Positions 25,970-35,165 of a stretch of 64,000 nt of DNA are shown piece by piece (positions within the stretch are counted from its first letter, which is position 1; the number at the start of each line of letters is the position of its first letter). A program made the translations under genes and the position numbers. The DNA is from Bacillota bacterium. Its GTDB lineage: Bacteria; Bacillota; Bacilli; Paenibacillales; Paenibacillaceae. The notes beneath the pieces were generated by a model. The model ran no database searches and was not told where the DNA came from. It was given only the letters and a program-made list of their open reading frames with translations. The DNA lies in the NCBI GenBank assembly GCA_023460795.1, contig JAEWPC010000071.1, positions 1-64,000 on the forward strand. Reading direction: 5' to 3'.

Positions 25970-26239
25970 ATGAACGTTCAAGTGCTTGGTGCGACGATGA
26001 GCCATACGGAGGAAAAAGGGTATCTCGGACATGTGAAGTTTGCCGTCGAAGGCCATAAACAGCCCTACGAAATTACGCTGCAAAGCGACAATGGCAAGTA
26101 CGATTGGAACTATGCGCTTAATTTCAGCGACGAGCCGGGCAGCGAGGAAGAAATTTTGCTCGTGGACGAGCGGTTGGAGGAAGACGACGAGCTGTTCGAC
26201 CTATTCGTGGACACGGCGAAGGAAGCGTTGGGGAAGTAA
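25970..26239 (+). CDS. Small acidic protein of unknown function
   Basis: 89 residues, not recognised. ATG 25970 has AAAGGAG 9 bp upstream; ATG 25961 touches that site. The first half looks like beta strands (QVLGATMSHTEEKGYLGHVKFAVEGHKQ), the second half is strongly acidic (EEEILLVDERLEEDDELFDLFV). No signal peptide or membrane segment. It is divergent from the XRE gene and probably controlled by it. Such a repressor plus small acidic effector pair could be a stress or mobile-element-derived module, but no function can be assigned. Confidence 0.75.
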   Translation: MNVQVLGATMSHTEEKGYLGHVKFAVEGHKQPYEITLQSDNGKYDWNYALNFSDEPGSEEEILLVDERLEEDDELFDLFVDTAKEALGK

Positions 26240-26248
26240 GAGAGCTGG

Positions 26249-26274
26249 AACCATCCGTGTAGGATGGTTTTGTT
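26249..26274 (+). terminator. Rho-independent terminator
   Basis: AACCATCC (26249-26256), GTGTA loop, GGATGGTT (26262-26269), then TTGTT. It closes the single-gene unit at 25970-26239. Confidence 0.85.
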
Positions 26275-26375
26275 CATACTTCCCGTCTTTGACGTCCTCT
26301 GCTCATGACGCTTATAATGGTAGTCGTCCTACTGTAAACGCGCGTTCACAACGATTGCGAAGAGGAGTGTAACCT

Positions 26376-27128
26376 ATGGTCAACGTTAAAGGGAAATGGG
26401 CGCTCATTACGGGCGCGAGCCGCGGCGTCGGCTACCAGACGGCCATGTTCATGGCGAAGCAAGGCTGCAATCTCATCTTGCACAGCCGAAGCCTGACGAA
26501 CACGAAATCGATGGAGCAAGAGATCCGGGAGCTTGGGGTCGAAGTATACAGCGTACAAGCCGAGCTGGCCAACCCTAATGAGGTCGTCGCCATGCTGGAC
26601 GATATCGAGGCGAAAGGAACGACGGTCGATATCGTCTTCAACAACGCCGCGGTGCAGATCGCGTATCGCACCGACTACTGGAAGACGCCCATGGAAGACT
26701 TCGATACGAGCTTCCGCATTAACTTCAATGCTCCGGCTGCGATATGCCTGCGACTCGTTCCCAAGATGATCGAGCGAGGCTTCGGACGCGTCATCAACAC
26801 GACGAGCGGTATCCGCAACGAACCGGAGCAGCTCGGCTACGCGGCCAGCAAAGCCGCGTTGGACAAGTTCACGAAGGATCTGGCTTCCCGACTGGAAGGC
26901 ACGAACGTTATTCTGAGCTTGGCTGATCCGGGCTGGTGCCGGACGGATATGGGCGGTCCCCAGGCTCCGAACGGCGTCGAGAGCGTCGTGCCGGGCATCG
27001 CGGTAGGCGCGTTCTTGGACGACAAGAAGAGCGGAAGATACTTGTCCGCGCAAGCTTTCGTCGGCATGACGCTGGAGGAAGCGGTGGCGAAAGCCGAATC
27101 GCTCGAGGCGAATCCGTACACGATCTAA
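26376..27128 (+). CDS. Short-chain dehydrogenase/reductase (SDR)
   Basis: 250 residues, classical SDR size. The NAD(P) Rossmann motif is TGASRGVG near residues 14-21, followed by NNAA. The catalytic Ser lies in INTTSG and the YxxxK pair in GYAASKAAL. An Arg after the second strand (HSRS) suggests NADPH preference. Substrate unknown. Flanked by terminators on both sides, so it is a stand-alone gene. Confidence 0.9.
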   Translation: MVNVKGKWALITGASRGVGYQTAMFMAKQGCNLILHSRSLTNTKSMEQEIRELGVEVYSVQAELANPNEVVAMLDDIEAKGTTVDIVFNNAAVQIAYRTDYWKTPMEDFDTSFRINFNAPAAICLRLVPKMIERGFGRVINTTSGIRNEPEQLGYAASKAALDKFTKDLASRLEGTNVILSLADPGWCRTDMGGPQAPNGVESVVPGIAVGAFLDDKKSGRYLSAQAFVGMTLEEAVAKAESLEANPYTI

Positions 27129-27141
27129 TCGGATAGGAAAG

Positions 27142-27168
27142 CAAAAGAGACCGCGAAGGTCTCTTTTG
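27142..27168. terminator. Bidirectional terminator between SDR and Dabb genes
   Basis: Perfect 11-bp inverted repeat CAAAAGAGACC / GGTCTCTTTTG around a 5-nt loop, between convergent genes. Confidence 0.88.
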
Positions 27169-27174
27169 TGCGAA

Positions 27175-27486
27175 TTAGATCGCTTCGTAATCGATCTCGA
27201 GGAACTTCTCGACCTCGACCTTCCAACGCTCGTTCACGAACGCCACGTGCGCGGGATGATCGTTATACGCCTCAAAGTCCGCTTGGCTGTCGAATACCAT
27301 GGAGAATCCGAAGTCGTAATCGTTCTTAGGGCTGACTTGGCGGAATACTTGAAAGTCTTGGACGGTCGGGATTCCGCTCAGGATGCTTCGTCCATCCTCC
27401 AGGAAACGGCGCTCCTGCTCGGAGCCTTGGGCGTGCTTCAAGCTGAATATAACCGAGTGAATGATGCGAGGATTGCGGCTAGACAT
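27175..27486 (-). CDS. Dabb-family (stress-responsive alpha/beta barrel) protein
   Basis: 103 residues, one ferredoxin-like alpha/beta barrel unit that normally dimerises. Typical features are the opening IIHSVIFSLKH, the central YDFGFSMVFDSQADFEAYNDHPAH block and the final V-x-Y. Family members range from stress proteins to small enzymes such as cyclases, so the function is open. It is divergent from the MFS exporter gene; the intergenic gap is only 60 bp. Confidence 0.88.
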   Translation of the reverse strand: MSSRNPRIIHSVIFSLKHAQGSEQERRFLEDGRSILSGIPTVQDFQVFRQVSPKNDYDFGFSMVFDSQADFEAYNDHPAHVAFVNERWKVEVEKFLEIDYEAI

Positions 27487-27546
27487 ATTGAATTCTCCTT
27501 ATCGGAAAGCTATTATTAATTGCTATTGTAAAAAGGAGGAGTCGGA

Positions 27547-28893
27547 ATGTCCAGTCCACAGAGTACGATAACCGAATCTTCGGCGGCGCGAACGAACAGA
27601 TTGCCCGTCATGATCAGCATCGTTCTCGCCATGCTCGTCGCCTCCATGGATACGACGATCGCGAACACGACGATGGGAGTTATCGCGGACGAGCTCGGCG
27701 GCATGCAGCTATACGCATGGAGCTTCGCTTCTTATATGATCATGTCTACCGTCGTAGCTCCCGTAGCGGGCCGTATCTCGGATTTGTTCGGGCGCAAGAC
27801 GATATTTTCCGTCGGACTTATTCTGTTCTTGGCGGGTTCCATCTTGTGCGGCATGTCCGAAACGATGCTGCAGCTCGTGCTGTATCGGGCGTTGCAGGGA
27901 ATCGGCGCCGGCATTATGATGCCGTTCCCGGCCATAATCGCGGGCGACCTGTTCTCGATCGAGAAGCGGGGCAAAATCCAAGCGCTCTTCACCGGAATGT
28001 GGGGCTTATCCGCCGTATTGGCGCCGATGCTTGGCGCGTTCTTCGTGGAATACGCGAGCTGGAGATGGATTTTCTACATTAATATCCCGATCTGCATCGT
28101 ATCGGTGATCCTGCTGAGATTTTATAAGGAAGAGTACACCCCGCGCAAATCGAAGATCGACTTCGGCGGGTCCGTGCTGTTCGCGATCGGCGTCAGCTTG
28201 CTGCTGTTAACGACGACCGTGGAGCATTATGCATACGCTTACGGGGTTGGCGGGGTCATCGCGTTGATCGCGTTCTATCTTTACGAGCGCAGGCACGCGT
28301 CGCCGATTATTCCGTTGTCGCTGCTGCGCAACCGGGCAGTCACTTGGATTAACGTCAACGGATTTCTGGCGTGCGCGGCGCTGTTCGGCACGTCCAGCTT
28401 CGTTCCGCTGTTTCTGCAAGAGGAGGGGTACTCCATCTTCGAAAGCGGCCTGGCTCTGCTTAGCATGTCGTTCGGGTGGATGGCGGTGGCCGTTCCGGCA
28501 GGAAAATGGATCTTGCGCTTCGGTTATGCCAAGCTGCTGATCGTCGGCAACGCGATTCTGGTCGTCTCCGGGCTGCTGTTGTTCCTGATGGAGCACGGCA
28601 ACGGGTTCTGGTACGTCTTCGTTGCGCTGATCGTGCAAGGACTCGCTTTCGGCTTGATCTCGACCGTGGCGACGATCGGTTCCCAGCAGCTCGTCGAGCC
28701 GCATCAGAAAGGGGTCTCGACTTCGCTGAGTCTGTTCTCGCGGAATATCGGCACCGCGATCGGCGTCACGATCATGGGCGCGATATTGAACGGGGCAACC
28801 GATTTCTTCACGGGCATCGACCAACTGTTCTTGTTCGGCTTCGCCGCCTCGATCGTCGCCTTCGCGTCTTCGTTCATGATCCGGCGCGTATAA
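27547..28893 (+). CDS. MFS transporter, DHA2/EmrB-QacA-type drug exporter
   Basis: 448 residues, strongly hydrophobic with 12-14 membrane helices. The early MDTTIAN motif and the loop motif GRISDLFGRKTIF are typical of proton-driven multidrug exporters, and the segment near residue 115 (LQGIGAGIMMPFPAIIAGDLF) matches the antiporter motif C region. GGAGGAG lies before the ATG. Its last 20 bp overlap the 3' end of the AraC gene on the other strand. Substrate unknown. Confidence 0.9.
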   Translation: MSSPQSTITESSAARTNRLPVMISIVLAMLVASMDTTIANTTMGVIADELGGMQLYAWSFASYMIMSTVVAPVAGRISDLFGRKTIFSVGLILFLAGSILCGMSETMLQLVLYRALQGIGAGIMMPFPAIIAGDLFSIEKRGKIQALFTGMWGLSAVLAPMLGAFFVEYASWRWIFYINIPICIVSVILLRFYKEEYTPRKSKIDFGGSVLFAIGVSLLLLTTTVEHYAYAYGVGGVIALIAFYLYERRHASPIIPLSLLRNRAVTWINVNGFLACAALFGTSSFVPLFLQEEGYSIFESGLALLSMSFGWMAVAVPAGKWILRFGYAKLLIVGNAILVVSGLLLFLMEHGNGFWYVFVALIVQGLAFGLISTVATIGSQQLVEPHQKGVSTSLSLFSRNIGTAIGVTIMGAILNGATDFFTGIDQLFLFGFAASIVAFASSFMIRRV

Positions 28894-29761
28894 GCCTCTT
28901 GCGGTATTCGCTAGGCGTACAACCGTAGCGTCCTCGAAAGACGACGTTGAAGTAGCTGAGGCTGTTGAAGCCGACGTCCAAGGCGATCTCCATCATTTTG
29001 TCGTCCGTCTCTCGCAGCCTTGCCGCCGCTTGTTGGACGCGATAGCCGTTCATGTACTCGACGGGACTCTTGGTCGTGATTTTCTTGAAAAAGCGGCAGA
29101 AGTACGATTCGCTCATGCAAGCGATTCCGGCAAGCTGCTGCAGCGTAATCGGTTCGGCGTAATGCCGCTCGATATGGGCGATAACGGCTTTTAGTCTGTC
29201 GATCCGATATCCGTCTTGCTCGCGCCGAGGTCCAACTGTAGGTTCGCTTAGCATCAGCATTCTAGATAGACAATAGAATAATAAGCCCTTGATCTCCATC
29301 TCCGAAGCCAACCGCTTGTCGCGGTTGGCTTTTGCGATTCTATGGAGCGTATCCAAAAGCTCGGTCTCCGGCTCCGACCGCCTTCGAAGATGGACCGGCA
29401 ATCGTAAGGTTTCTTGGATTATGGGGACGATATACTGGTCGAACAAGTAGTCGATCGCGCCGTTCCCGAACAGGCTCGGATGGAACACGACCGCCACGAA
29501 CGAGCAAGGCTCGTCGCCGACGACGGATCCGGAATGCAGCAGGCCGGAATTCACGAAGATCGCTTCTCCGGCATTCAGTTCGTAATCGCTGGCATCGACG
29601 CGGAAAGCGGCGCGTCCCTCCGTAACGAGCAGAAACTCGAGCTCGTCATGCCAATGAAGGTCTAGCAACGGATAGTCGGGCGAGCACGTAATCTCGTATA
29701 AGCTGACCGGATAGACCGGAGTACCGTGCCTGCGTTCTTCTTTTAGCAGCGATTTGTTCAT
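28874..29761 (-). CDS. AraC-family transcriptional regulator with cupin sensor domain
   Basis: 295 residues. The N-terminal cupin-like ligand domain (about 15-150) has LDLHWHDELEFLLVTEGRAAF and LNAGEAIFVNSGLLHS. The C-terminal double helix-turn-helix (about 190-290) shows LQQLAGIACMSESYFCRFFKK and the signature IALDVGFNSLSYFNVVFR. It is divergent from the alpha-xylosidase gene with a 137-bp gap containing a GTTCATG/CATGAAC dyad, so it is probably the sugar-responsive activator of that gene. Confidence 0.9.
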   Translation of the reverse strand: MNKSLLKEERRHGTPVYPVSLYEITCSPDYPLLDLHWHDELEFLLVTEGRAAFRVDASDYELNAGEAIFVNSGLLHSGSVVGDEPCSFVAVVFHPSLFGNGAIDYLFDQYIVPIIQETLRLPVHLRRRSEPETELLDTLHRIAKANRDKRLASEMEIKGLLFYCLSRMLMLSEPTVGPRREQDGYRIDRLKAVIAHIERHYAEPITLQQLAGIACMSESYFCRFFKKITTKSPVEYMNGYRVQQAAARLRETDDKMMEIALDVGFNSLSYFNVVFRGRYGCTPSEYRKRLIRAGS

Positions 29762-29835
29762 GGAAGGCTTTGCGCACCCCTCTCGCTAATCGTTGAAGTC
29801 AAAATATTGTTAATAATGAGCAAATATCGAGCAGA

Positions 29836-29872
29836 GTTCATGGAATAAAGACAATATCATTATATCATGAAC
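29836..29872. promoter_or_regulatory. Candidate AraC-regulator binding dyad upstream of yicI
   Basis: GTTCATG (29836-29842) and its complement CATGAAC (29866-29872), 23 bp apart. It lies in the AT-rich divergent region between the AraC gene and the alpha-xylosidase gene, which also holds TATATC-like -10 sequences. Half-site spacing of about three helical turns would fit a dimer. Confidence 0.4.
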
Positions 29873-29898
29873 GTTTATCACTCTAAGGGGGAATTACG

Positions 29899-32220
29899 GT
29901 GAAATTTACGGACGGCTACTGGCAGACGCGCAAAGGCGTCGAGCTTCAGAACCCGGTCGACGTTCGCGAGGTTCGCGAATCGAACGGAACGCTTACGGCA
30001 TACAGCGCGGTCAAACCGATCAGAATCAAAGGCGATACGCTTAACGGGACGATGCTTACGGCGGAAATCAGCTCTCCGATGGCAGACGTGATCCGCGTTC
30101 GTTGGACTCACCATGCGGGCGCCAAGCAACTCGGACCGAATTTCGACATCAATGTGGACGCTAGCGTCAACGTGAAGACCGCGCAGACGGACGAGCACGC
30201 GACCCTAACGACAGGCGGTCTTACGGCTACGATCCGCAAGACGCCGTCATGGGGTCTAACGTTCACTTATAACGGCCGCAAGTTGACGGGAACCGCGCAT
30301 AAAGCCGCGGCTTACGTTAAAGACGTCGACGGAACGCCGTACTTCCGCGAAATGCTCGACCTGGGCGTCGGCGAACAAATTTACGGCCTTGGCGAACGGT
30401 TCACGCCATTCGTCAAAAACGGACAAGTCGTCGACTCGTGGAACGAAGACGGAGGAACGAGCAGCGAGCAAGCCTATAAGAACGTGCCGTTCTACTTGTC
30501 TAGCAACGGTTATGGCGTATTCGTCAATCATCCGGAGCGGGTATCGTTCGAGGTCGCTTCCGAGGTCGTCTCCAAAGTCGGCTTCAGCGTGCCGGGCGAA
30601 TCGCTCGAATATTTCATCGTCGGCGGCGAGACGTTGAAGGACGTCCTGAACAATTACACGAAGCTGACCGGCAAGCCCGCGCTTCCGCCGGCATGGTCGT
30701 TCGGTTTGTGGCTGACGACGTCGTTCACGACAGACTACGACGAAGCGACGGTGAACAGCTTCATCGAAGGCATGGCGGAACGCCGCATTCCTCTACACGT
30801 GTTCCACTTCGACTGCTTCTGGATGAAGGAGTACGAGTGGTGCAACTTCGAATGGGATAAGGCGATGTTCCCCGATCCGGAAGGCATGCTCCGCCGCTTG
30901 AAAGACCGCGGACTGAAAATATGCGTATGGATCAACTCCTACATCGCGCAGAAATCCTCGCTGTTCCAAGAAGGCATGGAGAAAGGTTATCTCTTGCGCA
31001 GAGCGGACGGCAGCGTATGGCAGTGGGATATGTGGCAGGCGGGCATGGGACTCGTCGACTTCACGAACCCGGCAGCGACCCAGTGGTTCAAAGACCATCT
31101 GAAACGCCTCATGGACATGGGCGTCGACTGCTTCAAGACCGACTTCGGCGAGCGGATTCCTACCGATGTCGTCTACTACGACGGCTCCGACCCGATGAAA
31201 ATGCACAACTACTACACGCAGCTATATAACAAAGCGGTATTCGAAGTGCTCGAAGAGAATCGCGGGAAGAACGAAGCGATGCTGTTCGCCCGTTCGGCAA
31301 CGGCAGGCGGCCAGATGTTCCCGGTTCACTGGGGCGGCGACTGCTCCGCGAACTACGATTCGATGGCCGAGACGCTTCGCGGCGGCTTGTCGCTCGGCTT
31401 GTCCGGCTTCGGCTTCTGGAGCCACGACATCAGCGGCTTCGAACGGACGGCGCCGGCGGACATCTACAAGCGTTGGGTCGCGTTCGGAATGCTCAGCTCG
31501 CACAGCCGTCTGCACGGCAACGAAACGTACCGCGTGCCTTGGCTGTTCGACGAAGAATCCGTTGACGTGCTTCGCTACTTCACGGAGCTTAAGAGCAGCT
31601 TGATGCCGTACTTGTTCAGCTACGCGGTAGAAGCGACGGAGAAGGGCTTGCCGATGATGCGCGCCATGCTCCTCGAGTTCCCGGAAGATCCGACGACGCG
31701 TTATCTGGACACGCAGTACATGCTGGGCGAACGGCTGCTCGTCGCGCCGATCTTCAACGAAGAAGGCATCGCGAAATATTACGTTCCAGCGGGCAAATGG
31801 ACGAACCTGATCGACGGAAAGACGATCGAAGGCGGCAAGTGGGTGGAAGAGAAGCACGGCTACAGCTCGATCCCGCTGCTCGTGCGTCCGAATTCCCTCA
31901 TCGCGATCGGGGGCAACAACCAGCGTCCGGATTACGACTATGCCGACAATGTAACGCTCCATCTGTTCGGGCTCGAAGACGGAGCTACGGCGACGGCAAC
32001 GATCCACGACTTGAACGGCAAGGCAGTCGCTCATGGGAACGCGGCACGCAGCGGCAACACGATCGAGATCAAAGTCGAAGGCGAAGGCAAGCCATGGCTG
32101 GCCGTTCTCCGGGGCATCGAAAGCGTAGCGTCCGTAGAAGGCGCGGAAGCGCAAGACAGCCCGGAAGGCGTGAGGCTGAAGCCGCACGGCGCATCCGGGC
32201 TGGTAAAAGTGACTCTTTAA
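29899..32220 (+). CDS. yicI: Alpha-xylosidase, glycoside hydrolase family 31
   Basis: 773 residues, the same length and residue numbering as E. coli YicI within one position. It removes alpha-1,6-linked xylose from the non-reducing end of xyloglucan oligosaccharides. The catalytic nucleophile is Asp415 in KTDFGERIP, and the acid/base is Asp481 in HWGGDCSANYDSMAETLRGGLS; the GFWSHDISGFE block follows. No signal peptide, so it acts in the cytoplasm on imported sugars. GTG start with AAGGGGG upstream. It faces the AraC regulator and lies just before the convergent GH3 gene. Confidence 0.95.
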   Translation: MKFTDGYWQTRKGVELQNPVDVREVRESNGTLTAYSAVKPIRIKGDTLNGTMLTAEISSPMADVIRVRWTHHAGAKQLGPNFDINVDASVNVKTAQTDEHATLTTGGLTATIRKTPSWGLTFTYNGRKLTGTAHKAAAYVKDVDGTPYFREMLDLGVGEQIYGLGERFTPFVKNGQVVDSWNEDGGTSSEQAYKNVPFYLSSNGYGVFVNHPERVSFEVASEVVSKVGFSVPGESLEYFIVGGETLKDVLNNYTKLTGKPALPPAWSFGLWLTTSFTTDYDEATVNSFIEGMAERRIPLHVFHFDCFWMKEYEWCNFEWDKAMFPDPEGMLRRLKDRGLKICVWINSYIAQKSSLFQEGMEKGYLLRRADGSVWQWDMWQAGMGLVDFTNPAATQWFKDHLKRLMDMGVDCFKTDFGERIPTDVVYYDGSDPMKMHNYYTQLYNKAVFEVLEENRGKNEAMLFARSATAGGQMFPVHWGGDCSANYDSMAETLRGGLSLGLSGFGFWSHDISGFERTAPADIYKRWVAFGMLSSHSRLHGNETYRVPWLFDEESVDVLRYFTELKSSLMPYLFSYAVEATEKGLPMMRAMLLEFPEDPTTRYLDTQYMLGERLLVAPIFNEEGIAKYYVPAGKWTNLIDGKTIEGGKWVEEKHGYSSIPLLVRPNSLIAIGGNNQRPDYDYADNVTLHLFGLEDGATATATIHDLNGKAVAHGNAARSGNTIEIKVEGEGKPWLAVLRGIESVASVEGAEAQDSPEGVRLKPHGASGLVKVTL

Positions 32221-32233
32221 GATCGACTCATCG

Positions 32234-35041
32234 TTAGCGGCCGAAGCGGAACCAGCCAAGCTTGGCACTGCCTTGAATGACGAGGTATACGCTTCGGTTG
32301 CCGGCATGAGGCTCGATCGCGGACGTCGCCGTCTGCCATCCGCCGGTTGCCTGCAGCTTGCAGCCGCCGACGAGAGGGCCGTCCGGCGAATCGAACCTAA
32401 CCTCGACGGAAGCGTCTCCGGCGCTGGAAGCGCGAAGCTCGAAGAACCGGATATCATCATGGAGTACAACATCATCGAACCGGATCCATGCGCCATCGGC
32501 GGCAGCGGCAACGCTGTCGCCGCCTTCCGTATTCTCGGCCATATAGACGTTGCTGTAGTCGTCGTAATTCGCTGCTCGCGTCACGCGGCATAGATCTCTC
32601 GGCGGAATCGTCTCGCCTTGAATGGAGATCGTGCTTTCGAGTCGGATATCTCCCGAAGAAGAACCTGCCATGAACGCGTATTCGCCGGTTTCTAGACACA
32701 TCTTGTCGCGGGTGACGTCCCAGAACGCAAGCTCGGTGACGGGAACTTCGAACCGCACGTCAGCGGAGCTGCCGGCAGCGATGTTCACGCGTTTGAAGCC
32801 TTGCAGCTGCTTGAGCGGACGCTTAACGCGCGAAGTTAAGGCGCGAGTATACAGCTGGACGACTTCCTCGCCATCCGCTTGGCTGGTGTTCGTCACGTGA
32901 AGACTGACCCATACCCGATCACCGGCAAGCTCCACGTTCAGCTTCTCGTATTCGAACCGGGCGTAGCTGAGACCGTGTCCGAATGGATATAACGGCGCGC
33001 CGGCAAAATATTGGTAAGTGCGCTCGCTCTTAATAATGTCGTAATCCATGAAGTCGCCGAGCTGGTCGACGGACTTATACCAAGTCATATTCACGCGTCC
33101 GGCCGGATTGTAGTCGCCGAACAGCACGTCTGCCAGCGCGTTGCCGAGCTCTTGGCCCGCATGCGAAGCGTAGACGATCGCGGGGATGTTGTCCTGCACC
33201 CACGGAATCGCGAAAGGATAGCTGCCGACGATGACGACGATCGTGTTCGGATTGGCTTTGTACACTTCTTGAATGAGCTTCTCTTGGTATGCCGCTAACG
33301 TAAGATCCGGACGATCCATCGTCTCCTTGCCGTTAATCAGCGGGTGGTTGCCGACGAAGACGATAGCCGTCTCCGCTTCGCGGGCTGCTTGAATCGCTTC
33401 TTGCAAGCCGTCGGTCGCTTTCTCTACGGAGAATGATGCGGCAGCATCGTCGGAACCGTCGCGAACCGCAAGCGCGCCGGATTCGGCGTCCAGCGTAACC
33501 GGACGGTTGTTCCAGGTCGCGAAGCGAACCGTATCGCCGACGGCCTTCCGCATATGGAACACTTCCTTCGTGAACCATTCCCAGATGTGCTTGGAGGATG
33601 CCGTCACCCGGCGGTCGTCGGTCGTCAGGTAAAGCCCGTTCGCCTCGGCGACGAACGTATGGCTGTCCCAGCCCCAATCCGTCGCTTCGAATACGTCGGC
33701 TTCGTCCGCGGAAGCTTCCGTGGCTGCCAGCGCCGGCGTCTCGTCTTTCGTCAGGCGTACATAACGTCCGGTAGCCTCCGATTTGAGCTTGATCCGGTCG
33801 TTGCCGCTGGCGAACGCAACCGATTGCGGATTGCCGCCGAGCTTGGCGATAATCCCGTCGAGCGGCGTAACCAAATAAGGCAGCGAGCCGCTGTACCAAT
33901 CGCGGTAGACGATGCCGCCGAGCGGTCCGATGACCGCTGCTTTGCTCAGCTTATTCGCTTGAAGCGGGAGGATGCCGTCGTTCTTGAGGAGTACGATGCT
34001 CTTGCGCACCGCTTCGCGAGAGAGAGCGGCATGCTCGGGCTTCATAATGACCGACTCGTCGATCGAAGCATACGGATTTAACTCGGCCGGATCGAACTCG
34101 CCGAGGCGGAAGCGGACGCGAAACGTATTGCGCAGCGCGTTGTCCAGGTCGTTCTCCGTCAGCAGTCCTTCCGCGAGGGCGTCTTGGATCGCCGCTTTGG
34201 ACACCGGATGATCGTCGGTAATGCTGTCTACGCCGGCTTTAATCGTTCTTGCAACGGCTTCTTTATACGTCTTCGCGTACTTATGGTCTTTGACGGTGCC
34301 GAGCACGTCGCCCGCGTCGCTGACGACGAAGCCGTTCATGCCCCATTCGCGCTTCACGATATCGTTGACGTCTGGGTTTAGGTTGGCCGGGACGCCGTTC
34401 ACGGAATTGTACGCGGTCATCATCGACAGCGCTCCGCCTTCCTTGAACGGGATTTCAAACGCTTTCAAATAATACTCGCGTTTATTGCGCGGATCGAGGC
34501 TCACCGAACATTCGCCGCGATCAACCTCGTTGTTGTTGCCGATGAAGTGCTTGAGCGAAGCGACCGCTTTCACGTAGAAGGGATGATCGCCCTGAAGGCC
34601 TTGGATAAGCGCGGACGCCAATTTCCCGGCAAGATGGGGATCTTCGCCGTAAGCTTCCTCGGTTCTTCCCCAGCGAGGGTCGCGTTCCATATCGACGGTA
34701 GGCGCCCATAGCGTGAGGCCGTTAAGCTCGGGTTTCTTGGCGTAGAAGCCGCGGGCTTCGTCGCCGATCACGTCGCCGATCCGTCTCATCAGCTCGGCAT
34801 CCCAAGTGCAAGCGAGACCGATCGGCTGCGGGAACGTCGTCGCTTCGCCGAGCCAAGCCATGCCGTGAGCGGCTTCGGTGCCGTGCTTGTACGCTTTGAC
34901 GCCTAGACGGGCGACTTCGTCTTGATACTGGCACATCAGATTGATTTTCTCGTCTAAAGTGAATCGATTAACCAAATCGTTGACCCGCTGCTCGAGCGGG
35001 AGATTCGGGTTCCGGAAGGGATAGGGCCGTGCTTCTGTCAT
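32234..35041 (-). CDS. Glycoside hydrolase family 3 enzyme with fascin-like insert and C-terminal CBM6-like domain
   Basis: 935 residues; a beta-glucosidase or beta-xylosidase type enzyme. GH3 N domain: KHF 164-166 and nucleophile Asp242 in GFVVSDAG. GH3 C domain follows, interrupted at about 480-590 by a fascin/beta-trefoil-like insert (ATGRYVRLTKDE, ANGLYLTTDDRRV). A fibronectin-like domain comes next (GEEVVQLY, LKQLQGFKRV). The last ~130 residues (AANYDDYSNVY, WIRFDDVVL, GWFRFGR) resemble CBM6. ATG 35041 is chosen because AAGGAG lies 9 bp upstream; the open frame runs on to 35308 but covers the promoter region and the next gene. No signal peptide, so probably cytoplasmic, acting with YicI on xyloglucan fragments. 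Confidence 0.9.
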   Translation of the reverse strand: MTEARPYPFRNPNLPLEQRVNDLVNRFTLDEKINLMCQYQDEVARLGVKAYKHGTEAAHGMAWLGEATTFPQPIGLACTWDAELMRRIGDVIGDEARGFYAKKPELNGLTLWAPTVDMERDPRWGRTEEAYGEDPHLAGKLASALIQGLQGDHPFYVKAVASLKHFIGNNNEVDRGECSVSLDPRNKREYYLKAFEIPFKEGGALSMMTAYNSVNGVPANLNPDVNDIVKREWGMNGFVVSDAGDVLGTVKDHKYAKTYKEAVARTIKAGVDSITDDHPVSKAAIQDALAEGLLTENDLDNALRNTFRVRFRLGEFDPAELNPYASIDESVIMKPEHAALSREAVRKSIVLLKNDGILPLQANKLSKAAVIGPLGGIVYRDWYSGSLPYLVTPLDGIIAKLGGNPQSVAFASGNDRIKLKSEATGRYVRLTKDETPALAATEASADEADVFEATDWGWDSHTFVAEANGLYLTTDDRRVTASSKHIWEWFTKEVFHMRKAVGDTVRFATWNNRPVTLDAESGALAVRDGSDDAAASFSVEKATDGLQEAIQAAREAETAIVFVGNHPLINGKETMDRPDLTLAAYQEKLIQEVYKANPNTIVVIVGSYPFAIPWVQDNIPAIVYASHAGQELGNALADVLFGDYNPAGRVNMTWYKSVDQLGDFMDYDIIKSERTYQYFAGAPLYPFGHGLSYARFEYEKLNVELAGDRVWVSLHVTNTSQADGEEVVQLYTRALTSRVKRPLKQLQGFKRVNIAAGSSADVRFEVPVTELAFWDVTRDKMCLETGEYAFMAGSSSGDIRLESTISIQGETIPPRDLCRVTRAANYDDYSNVYMAENTEGGDSVAAAADGAWIRFDDVVLHDDIRFFELRASSAGDASVEVRFDSPDGPLVGGCKLQATGGWQTATSAIEPHAGNRSVYLVIQGSAKLGWFRFGR

Positions 35042-35165
35042 TCCATTCAGCTCCTTATGAGGTAGGTTTGGAAGAGTGTAACATAACCGCCCGTACCATG
35101 ATACCCGATTTATTGGCCATAAAATCCATGCACAATTAGACCTGTCCCGAAGGGAGGCGCCAGCC

